Of a stretch of DNA of 13,709 bases, positions 7,756-13,709 are shown piece by piece (position 1 is the stretch's first letter; the number at the start of each line of letters is the position of its first letter). The stretch is from Clostridia bacterium. GTDB taxonomy: Bacteria > Bacillota > Clostridia > Oscillospirales > CAG-272. Position numbers and translations under genes: made by a program. Where the stretch lies: assembly GCA_017559555.1 (NCBI GenBank), contig JAFYRH010000223.1, positions 1-13,709 of the forward strand, written 5' to 3'. Under the pieces are notes generated by a model. That model ran no database searches and was not told where the DNA came from. It was given only the letters and a program-made list of their open reading frames with translations.

Positions 7756-10551
7756 ATGAAAAAAATACGTTTATTGCTATGTGCTATGCTTCTTTGCGCG
7801 TTGTCACTTATGATAATGACCTCGTGCGAAGCAAGGCTGAATTCTCCCGGTGAAATCCTCTTAGATGATACAACACTAACGATAAGCTGGGATAAAGTCC
7901 CCGGAGCAGTAGGATATAGTGTCAAAATAGGTGATGAGGAAAAGACTACAAAAGCAACCTCCTACTCACTTGTTGATTTGCAACCCGGTACGTATACGAT
8001 TGAAGTAAAGGCGCTCAGCGACGGAGTAACCGCTCGCGACTCCGTTACAGTCACTCGCAAATTCGAACGCAAACCCGAAACCGGTCTTGCTTATCGATTG
8101 ATCAACAACAACACAGAATATGAGCTTATAGGCCTTGGTAGCGCTTCGGGCGATGTGGTAATGGAAAATGAGTACCGCGGAAAGCTCGTAACATCTATTG
8201 CTCCCTCGGCGCTTGCAAACAACAGTAGATTGACATCGTTTACTGTAAACGAAATTGTAACAACAATTCCCGAAAAAGCATTTTACAACTGCGGTGCTCT
8301 CACAACAGTGGTTATTCGCGAAAACGTAACAAAAATTGAGAAAAATGCATTCCAAAGCTGTAAGGTGTTAGAAGAAGTTATCATTCCCGATTCGGTAACC
8401 GAAATCGGTGACTATGCTTTCTCCTATTGCCGAGCACTTGAAAAGGTTCAAATCAGTTCCTCCGTTACAAAAATCGGCAACTATGCTTTTTCAGACTGCT
8501 CCGCCTTAAAGGCGATTTATGTACCCGATAGCGTAAAAGTAATTGGAGATTACGCATTCTCGGCTGACAGCGCAGTTACCTCCCTTTATATAGGTAAGAA
8601 TGTTGAAACGATTGGCGAGTTCGCTTTCTATTCTTTGGAAAGTGTTGAAATCGTAACCCTCCCCAATTCGCTCAAATCAATTGGCACCAGCGCCTTTGAG
8701 AAGAGCTCTCTCTTCGGCAAGATTGTCATTCCCGAGAGTGTTACTGTAATCGGTGACCGCGCATTTGCAGATTGTACGGCACTTGCAAGCATTGAAATCG
8801 GCAACAATCTTGAACGCATCGGTGCAGATGCATTCCTTTCCACTTCTTACGTTGAAAACTATCCCCAAGAAATTGTTTTTCTTGGCGATTGGGTTCTCAC
8901 CTGTAAAAATCCCGATGCCGTTGACCAAGCAGTATTTAACAACTGTTTCTCTTCTGCCAAGCCAACAGGCATTGCAGACTATGCATTCTATAAATGTGTA
9001 TTTGTTACTGCAGATATTGGTACTGTAAAATATGTTGGAAGATATTCGTTCTCCCAATGCAAAAATTTAATGGGCGTCAACTTTGGCGAGCCCTGCACAA
9101 CCATCAATGAAGGCGCATTTGCAGATTGCGAAAATTTGCGCACTGTAATCATTTCCAAGAGCAATGTTTCGTTTATTGATGCGTTTGCATTTGCTAACTG
9201 CAAAAAGATTACCTCTATTGAATTGCCCACCACCATTGAGATGATTGGTGCACGTGCATTTTATGAAACCGGATTGCCCCCGGCAGCCGGTGGCGTCATT
9301 TATGCCGGCAACTGGGCGGTTGGTTGCACCAGCACTGAGATTTCCAACATTACCCTTCGTGACGGAACAGTTGGCATTGCTATGTATAGCTTTGTAAACT
9401 GCAGAATGATTGGTAGCGTTAAGTTCCCGAATAGCTTAAAGGTTATTGGAAAAGGTGCTTTTGCCGCTTGTTCGACCGTTACCATCGAAGAAATGCCCTC
9501 CTCTCTTGAACGTATTGAGGATTACGCATTCTACGGATGCAATTCAGGTAGTTTTGGTAAAGATTATCACATTGCACTCCCCGATTCCTTGACCTACATT
9601 GGCAGATCCGCCTTCTACGGTGCGCTGATTATGGGTCTTGAAATTCCTTCTTCCTGCAAATACATCGGTGATTATGCATTCTGGGGTACTATGTACCTTG
9701 GCTCCGAAGTAAACTTTAACGTCATTACTCCTGACGGCATTGTAACAACTCCCAGACGCTTCTATTTAACTCTTAATGAGGGCATTGAATATATCGGCAG
9801 TCGCGCATTCTTTAACAGCGGCATCGTCGATCTTGCAATTCCCGATAGCGTTACCGAAATGGGCATTCGCGCTTTTTACGGATGCACCAAGATGAAAACC
9901 CTGACAATTGGCAACGGACTGAAGGAAATCCCCGATTTCGCATTCTACGGTTGTACCAAGCTTGAAGAGGTTCATCTTTCCAACGGCACTCGCACAATCG
10001 GCAAACAAGCCTTCCAAAACTGCACGGTTCTTACAACACTTGATCTTGGCGATACAATCACCACCATAAAGCAGGCGGCATTCTTGGGTTGCGCATCTCT
10101 CGTTGACCTTGAATTGCCCGGCTCTTTGGTAACAATCGGCGATCACGCATTCCGCGGAATGTTGTCCGATGGAGCGATTGCACTTCCCGCAAGTGTTCTT
10201 GAAATAGGAAGCCATGCATTCTATGGTAACGCATCACTTACCATATACACAGAGGGGGCCACCTCTTGTTCTGAATATTGGGGATTTTGGAACTCCTCTT
10301 GGCGTCCCGTCATTTACGGTTGTACCCTTTCCCCCGATAAATCTTATGTTGTTTCTGTTGTTAAACAAGAAAACAATGTAACGAACGCCCCTGCTACCGG
10401 CGGCATCTCTGCTCCCGAAAGAAGCGGTTACACCTTCTTGGGTTGGGCAACCTCCGAGGGCGGAAGCGTAGTTTACACAGCTGCCGATATTGCTTCGGTG
10501 GCAAACGGCACAACACTCTATGTTGTATGGCAAGAACAGTTAGCACAGTGA
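7756..10551 (+). CDS. BspA-like leucine-rich-repeat lipoprotein with Fn3-like and Listeria-Bacteroides repeat domains
   Basis: A 931-residue predicted surface lipoprotein. The signal peptide is KK-positive and hydrophobic, ending IMTSC with the lipidated Cys at 24. Residues about 28-105 look like a fibronectin-III domain (LTISWDKVPGAVGYSVKI, then TYTIEVKA). Residues about 140-830 are BspA-type leucine-rich repeats (LRR_5) of the form IGDYAFxxCxxLxxVxIPxSVTxI with a period near 23 residues; I count about 27 copies, some degenerate. Two longer segments break the array, at about 367-405 (FLGDWVLTC) and 505-540 (YAGNWAVGC). The C-terminus (about 880-931, SGYTFLGWAT to LYVVW) is a Listeria-Bacteroides (Flg_new) repeat. 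There is no LPXTG motif, so anchoring would be by lipid. Proteins of this class commonly bind host or microbial surfaces, but the ligand cannot be read from sequence. Only 13 bp separate it from the next lipoprotein gene, so the pair is probably co-transcribed. Confidence 0.92.
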   Translation: MKKIRLLLCAMLLCALSLMIMTSCEARLNSPGEILLDDTTLTISWDKVPGAVGYSVKIGDEEKTTKATSYSLVDLQPGTYTIEVKALSDGVTARDSVTVTRKFERKPETGLAYRLINNNTEYELIGLGSASGDVVMENEYRGKLVTSIAPSALANNSRLTSFTVNEIVTTIPEKAFYNCGALTTVVIRENVTKIEKNAFQSCKVLEEVIIPDSVTEIGDYAFSYCRALEKVQISSSVTKIGNYAFSDCSALKAIYVPDSVKVIGDYAFSADSAVTSLYIGKNVETIGEFAFYSLESVEIVTLPNSLKSIGTSAFEKSSLFGKIVIPESVTVIGDRAFADCTALASIEIGNNLERIGADAFLSTSYVENYPQEIVFLGDWVLTCKNPDAVDQAVFNNCFSSAKPTGIADYAFYKCVFVTADIGTVKYVGRYSFSQCKNLMGVNFGEPCTTINEGAFADCENLRTVIISKSNVSFIDAFAFANCKKITSIELPTTIEMIGARAFYETGLPPAAGGVIYAGNWAVGCTSTEISNITLRDGTVGIAMYSFVNCRMIGSVKFPNSLKVIGKGAFAACSTVTIEEMPSSLERIEDYAFYGCNSGSFGKDYHIALPDSLTYIGRSAFYGALIMGLEIPSSCKYIGDYAFWGTMYLGSEVNFNVITPDGIVTTPRRFYLTLNEGIEYIGSRAFFNSGIVDLAIPDSVTEMGIRAFYGCTKMKTLTIGNGLKEIPDFAFYGCTKLEEVHLSNGTRTIGKQAFQNCTVLTTLDLGDTITTIKQAAFLGCASLVDLELPGSLVTIGDHAFRGMLSDGAIALPASVLEIGSHAFYGNASLTIYTEGATSCSEYWGFWNSSWRPVIYGCTLSPDKSYVVSVVKQENNVTNAPATGGISAPERSGYTFLGWATSEGGSVVYTAADIASVANGTTLYVVWQEQLAQ
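8185..10250 (+). repeat. BspA-type leucine-rich repeat array (protein-level)
   Basis: Tandem ~23-residue units with the core IGxxAF, best conserved in residues 190-350 (IGDYAFSYC, IGNYAFSDC, IGDYAFSAD) and again at 680-826 (IPDFAFYGC, IGKQAFQNC, IGSHAFYGN). Units have diverged at DNA level, indicating an old array rather than a fresh expansion. Two inserted segments (about 8860-8970 and 9270-9375) split it into three blocks. Confidence 0.88.
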
Positions 10552-10564
10552 GGTATAATACAAA

Positions 10565-13525
10565 ATGAAAAAACTTTCAAGACTCCTAATCCTTGCTATT
10601 CTTTGCACCTTCTGCCTTGTGCTGATTGCGTGCGGTAAAGTTGATAGCATCTACTTTGAAACCGAGCCTCGTAAAACTTACGTACAAGGTCAAGAGTTCA
10701 CCTTGGAGGATGCCGTTCTTATGGCAAGCTCCAAAGACAAGAAAAACCCCGCCGACATGGAAAAGGTTACTTACTCCGGTTATAACAAAGACCAAATCGG
10801 CGAGCAAACCGTTACCGTTACCTATGAGGAGCAAACGGTAGAGGTTAAGGTTACCGTTATTCCCCGCATCGCGGTGGAAGGTATCACAAGAGATTATTTT
10901 GTGGGCGACAGCTTTGATAAAACCAAGGGTCGTTTGAGAATTGCAGATGACAAAGCAAACGTCAAATCTGTTAACCTCAGCGAAGAATCTGTTGTTATTG
11001 AAGGCTTTGATTCTTCCACAACCGGCAAAAAGACACTTACCGTTAAATACGGTGAGTACACCGGCACCTTTACGGTTACCGTATACACTGCGGAAACCGT
11101 AACACTGACCAGTTCTCCCAAGCAAACCAAGTATTACAGCCATGATACCGGCTTCTCTACCAACGGCGCATACTTTACCGTTACTGCAAACAACGGTTCC
11201 CTGACCCGTATGATTGAAGTTACTCCCGATATGGTAGATGGCTTCCTCCCCTCTGCGGCTACTATAGAGAACATGGATTCTCCTTTGCAGCAAACCGTTA
11301 AAATCAAGTATCTCGGCAAGAGTTTCGACTTCAAGATTAAGATTTACTTCAGTGCTGTTTCTTTGGCAAACCTCAGAAGTGAAGAATTGAAGGACGTTAC
11401 TCCCGAAAATGCTACACTCGAACAAAACCAAAACGCACTTGACGCATTGTTCAAGTATGCAGAATTGACCGCTGCTGATAAGAATTTGGTTAGCACAGAC
11501 GTTCTGCAAAAGCTGCTCGAAATCGGCATTCCCTACGGTGCTAAAATGTTCGAAGAAGAGACTGCAAAGTTCTCTGACATCATTCAACTTCAATCCATTA
11601 AGGAATCTGTCGATGATATCACCCGCATCAAGGGCAAGATCAATATCATTGCTACCTCTTATGCGGCAGTTAAAAACGACCTTGAGCTCCTGCAAGAAAT
11701 CGACGTTCCGCTGATTGATTTGGCTACTACCCTTTACAAACTGAAGGAAGAATTGTACTTTAGAAAGCTTGGCGATAAGACGGTTGATGAGATCCTCAAC
11801 ACCGTATTTGAGCCCAACGCAATGGATGAAGTTATTAAATCCTTCAAGTTCCTCGTTGAACTCTACGAAGTATTTACAAACGCAGGAATTCCCGAGGATT
11901 GGGCAACCACTGAACCCAAATTGGAAAATTACGGTGATGCAGTTCGTCTTGCAGTTGCAACCATTAAGGCAAGCGATTACGATGCATACGACGGTAGCGC
12001 AACTCTCTACTCCATTCTTTCCTCTTGGCGTGAGAAAAACGACTACTTCGATATTATCTACGCATATTACTACTACAACGACCAAGCAAACTTGGTAAGC
12101 ACCTTGTGGGAAAAGGTTTATCTCCCCGGCGGTATGCAAGACCTCTTTACCATGCACAACTTTGCATGTCAAGAGGCTGTTAAAATGGCTCCCGGTGAAG
12201 ATACCAGTACCTTTATGTACTACTACTCTCGCGCAAACGAGATTGCTCAACAAATCAAGAGCAGCGGTAATCAACTGCACATCAACATTTATAATTTTAT
12301 CAATTTTGACCGTTTGATTAGCGCATACCTCTTCTTTGGTACCGAAAAGATTCAAGACCAAAGCATCAACAACATCGCTTACGTTTACCACGCTTCTTCC
12401 CTTTTAGGCAATCCTACTTACGAAAAGCTTTTGGCAGACTTCTTTGAATTGTTCAAGCTTTCTCTGCAAGATGGCTTCTCCTTCCAAAACGAGGACGCTA
12501 AGAACTATGCGCTTGGTATGGTAAACAGCTATGCAGAGTTTACTCCCAATGAGCGCTTTGCTTTCTTGAGTGCTTTGCATTGCGATTACAGACTCACAAC
12601 TTCCAATTTGCTGATTCTGACGAGCACTGTTCACGAAGATGGAACGATTGAGTGCTTCAACTACTTCTCCTACCTCATCTTCAGTGCTTACAAAGAGGTT
12701 CTCAGCGCAGAGGCTTACGATCTGTTCTCCAAATTGATGGAAGCTTCGGAAATGTATGCACTCCGCTACCACAACCCCACACTCTACAATGGCTATACCG
12801 ATGCAAACGGTGAAGAACATCTCGGTTTCTTGGCTACAATGGAAGCTATTATGGCGAGTGCTTCTGAGTTGAGTGAAGAAGACAAGGCTCTGTTCGCTTC
12901 TCTGCTCGATGAAATGATTGAAGCATACAATGTAATCAACAATCCCGAAGTTCCCACTCTCACCGATGAGCAAAATGCTAAGTTTGAAGAACTCAAGGGT
13001 GCTATTGAAAACTTCTACAAGTTCTACAATATCGCACTCAGCGAAGAAACCGACACAGCAGACAAGTTCAAGTATTACATCATTGCTTTCAGCGCATTTG
13101 AAAAAGCAAAGGCAGTTGCCGCAGAGCTTCGCTCTATGGATAATGCAGACGTACTCTACACGCTCCTTTACGTAAATGCAACCTTTAAGGTCTCCGAAAG
13201 CGCCGAAGTATCCGCTACATACGATTATATGCTTGATGGTATCGGTAGCACGTTCTACTTGACAACCCTGCGCACTTCCACCGCAGACGGCTCTAACGTA
13301 TGCACCATTTACTGGAACAACAATGTTGCAGGCTTCTTGGTTGACGCGTACGAAGTATTCCTTGCAGTATACAACAACACCCTTGATGCTTCTTATGCAG
13401 AAAAGGTTCAAAAAATGGAAAACTACACGCTTAATTATAGCCAAATTCAAGCGTTGAAGAAACTCGGCGCATGGGAATACTACGAAACTGCTATTGCATA
13501 TTTTAGTTCAAGCGACGCAGCTTAA
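10565..13525 (+). CDS. Lipoprotein with three Ig-like domains and a large unassigned helical region
   Basis: A 986-residue predicted lipoprotein. The signal peptide ends LIAC with the lipidated Cys at 23. Three bacterial Ig-like (Big_3-type) modules follow. The first is at about 28-100 (YVQGQEFTLEDA to GEQTVTVTYEE). The second is at about 101-175 (YFVGDSFDKTKG to FDSSTTGKKTLTVKYG). The third, more divergent, is at about 176-262. Residues about 263-986 are predicted mainly alpha-helical, rich in Ala, Leu, Glu, Lys and Tyr; I recognise no named domain there. A run of LSxE-like helix starts at residues 659, 713, 769 and 825 suggests an alpha-alpha repeat of about 56 residues. Start is supported by GAGG (10550-10553), 11 bases before the ATG and overlapping the previous stop. 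It probably forms a bicistronic unit with the leucine-rich-repeat lipoprotein and ends at a strong terminator. The Ig-like part probably acts as a stalk; the helical part may be the functional end. Confidence 0.88.
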   Translation: MKKLSRLLILAILCTFCLVLIACGKVDSIYFETEPRKTYVQGQEFTLEDAVLMASSKDKKNPADMEKVTYSGYNKDQIGEQTVTVTYEEQTVEVKVTVIPRIAVEGITRDYFVGDSFDKTKGRLRIADDKANVKSVNLSEESVVIEGFDSSTTGKKTLTVKYGEYTGTFTVTVYTAETVTLTSSPKQTKYYSHDTGFSTNGAYFTVTANNGSLTRMIEVTPDMVDGFLPSAATIENMDSPLQQTVKIKYLGKSFDFKIKIYFSAVSLANLRSEELKDVTPENATLEQNQNALDALFKYAELTAADKNLVSTDVLQKLLEIGIPYGAKMFEEETAKFSDIIQLQSIKESVDDITRIKGKINIIATSYAAVKNDLELLQEIDVPLIDLATTLYKLKEELYFRKLGDKTVDEILNTVFEPNAMDEVIKSFKFLVELYEVFTNAGIPEDWATTEPKLENYGDAVRLAVATIKASDYDAYDGSATLYSILSSWREKNDYFDIIYAYYYYNDQANLVSTLWEKVYLPGGMQDLFTMHNFACQEAVKMAPGEDTSTFMYYYSRANEIAQQIKSSGNQLHINIYNFINFDRLISAYLFFGTEKIQDQSINNIAYVYHASSLLGNPTYEKLLADFFELFKLSLQDGFSFQNEDAKNYALGMVNSYAEFTPNERFAFLSALHCDYRLTTSNLLILTSTVHEDGTIECFNYFSYLIFSAYKEVLSAEAYDLFSKLMEASEMYALRYHNPTLYNGYTDANGEEHLGFLATMEAIMASASELSEEDKALFASLLDEMIEAYNVINNPEVPTLTDEQNAKFEELKGAIENFYKFYNIALSEETDTADKFKYYIIAFSAFEKAKAVAAELRSMDNADVLYTLLYVNATFKVSESAEVSATYDYMLDGIGSTFYLTTLRTSTADGSNVCTIYWNNNVAGFLVDAYEVFLAVYNNTLDASYAEKVQKMENYTLNYSQIQALKKLGAWEYYETAIAYFSSSDAA
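12539..13114 (+). repeat. Possible ~56-residue alpha-helical repeats in the lipoprotein
   Basis: Helix-start motifs FTPNE (residue 659), LSAE (713), LSEE (769) and LSEE (825) are spaced 54, 56 and 56 residues. The first three are followed by a similar hydrophobic pattern (AFLSAL, DLFSKLM, ALFASLL), then a variable linker and a second helix; the fourth is weaker. The similarity is weak and visible only in protein sequence. Confidence 0.4.
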
Positions 13526-13540
13526 TTTCAAAAAACATTT

Positions 13541-13572
13541 AGGCACGAGGCAATCGCCTCGTGCCTTTCTTT
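13541..13572 (+). terminator. Rho-independent terminator of the lipoprotein unit
   Basis: AGGCACGAGGC (13541-13551) pairs perfectly with GCCTCGTGCCT (13556-13566) around a 4-base AATC loop, and TTTCTTT follows. This 11-bp GC-rich stem starts 15 bp after the stop codon and is the strongest hairpin in the window. Confidence 0.92.
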
Positions 13573-13574
13573 AA

Positions 13575-13709
13575 TGCCTTTAGGCAGTTGAGTGCGAAGC
13601 ACGAAACAGGCAACAAACTACTATGTAGTGGGCAACAAAGGTTATACCCTTGCTTTTTGAGAGAAGATTTAGTATAAGGCTTCCCCTTGAGGGGAAGCTG
13701 TCACCGAGA
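13575..13709. repeat. Start of a probable interspersed repeat element, cut by the window end
   Basis: This non-coding stretch holds a chain of small hairpins: TGCCT/AGGCA (13575-13586), GTGC/GCAC (13592-13602) and ACTAC/GTAGT (13617-13629). GGCAACAAA occurs twice (13609-13617 and 13631-13639). It ends in an 8-bp perfect stem GCTTCCCC/GGGGAAGC (13679-13698, TTGA loop) followed by TGTCACCGA. From memory, palindromes of this form followed by TGTCA are abundant between genes in gut Clostridia. No reading frame of note is present. Orientation, full length and mobility cannot be judged because the window ends inside it. Confidence 0.55.

Noticed and set aside
7756..10551. Possibility that the repeat-rich lipoprotein gene is a recent tandem expansion or phase-variable locus.
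   Set aside because: Units differ strongly at DNA level and I see no long identical tandem copies or homopolymer tract at the gene start, so recent expansion or slippage is not supported.
10554..10559. Perfect TATAAT hexamer just before the second lipoprotein gene.
   Set aside because: No -35 element lies at the right distance, and transcription from it would start at or inside the start codon. It more probably reflects A/T-rich sequence between SD and ATG.
10586..12391. Very long open frame (601 codons) on the - strand opposite the second lipoprotein gene, continued by another at 12404-13450.
   Set aside because: The sense gene has a clear SD, lipoprotein signal and Ig-like domains. The antisense translation is Cys/Asn/Val-rich with no recognisable domain. 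It stays open because the sense codon choice rarely gives stop codons in that phase.
13526..13709. CRISPR-like repeats or a tRNA in the terminal non-coding stretch.
   Set aside because: The only direct repeat is 9 bp and occurs twice, and the hairpins do not form a cloverleaf.

Overview
The window looks like chromosomal DNA from an uncultured Firmicutes/Clostridia bacterium, probably gut-associated. The evidence is strong purine-rich Shine-Dalgarno (SD) sites, lipoprotein signal peptides, InlB/Listeria-Bacteroides-type repeats, BspA-like leucine-rich repeats, and a terminal palindrome (GCTTCCCC/GGGGAAGC) of a kind I recall as common between genes in gut Clostridia. A finer taxonomic placement is not justified by sequence alone. 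All six genes are on the + strand and fill almost the whole window. I see no tRNA, rRNA, CRISPR, transposase or phage gene.

Region 1 (3-7673) is a tightly packed MoxR/von Willebrand factor A (VWA) gene cluster. In order it holds: the 3' part of a membrane protein with an extracytoplasmic InlB-like domain; a MoxR-type AAA+ ATPase; a soluble DUF58 protein; a BatA-like membrane VWA protein; and a 906-residue membrane protein with two VWA domains, the second apparently inserted into a glutamine-amidotransferase-like fold. Gaps are 4-49 bp, with one ATGA stop/start overlap. A hairpin terminator ends this unit at about 7682-7717. By the positive-inside rule the ATPase and DUF58 protein are cytoplasmic, while both large VWA proteins and the InlB-like domain face outward. 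The cluster therefore looks like an envelope-spanning machine whose ATPase must signal or act across the membrane.

Region 2 (7731-13572) is a two-gene lipoprotein unit. The first gene encodes an Fn3-like domain, about 27 BspA-type leucine-rich repeats and a Listeria-Bacteroides repeat. The second encodes three Ig-like (Big_3-type) domains followed by a helical region of about 720 residues that I cannot assign. Part of that region shows a roughly 56-residue periodicity. A strong terminator (13541-13566 plus T-tract) closes the unit.

Region 3 (13573-13709) is non-coding and made of small hairpins and a short direct repeat. It leads into the palindrome and looks like the start of an interspersed repeat cut off by the window end.

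The most interesting aspects are the outward-facing VWA set encoded beside its cytoplasmic MoxR ATPase, the non-canonical metal site of the BatA-like protein, and the unassigned helical lipoprotein. A functional link between the VWA cluster and the two lipoproteins is suggested only by adjacency.
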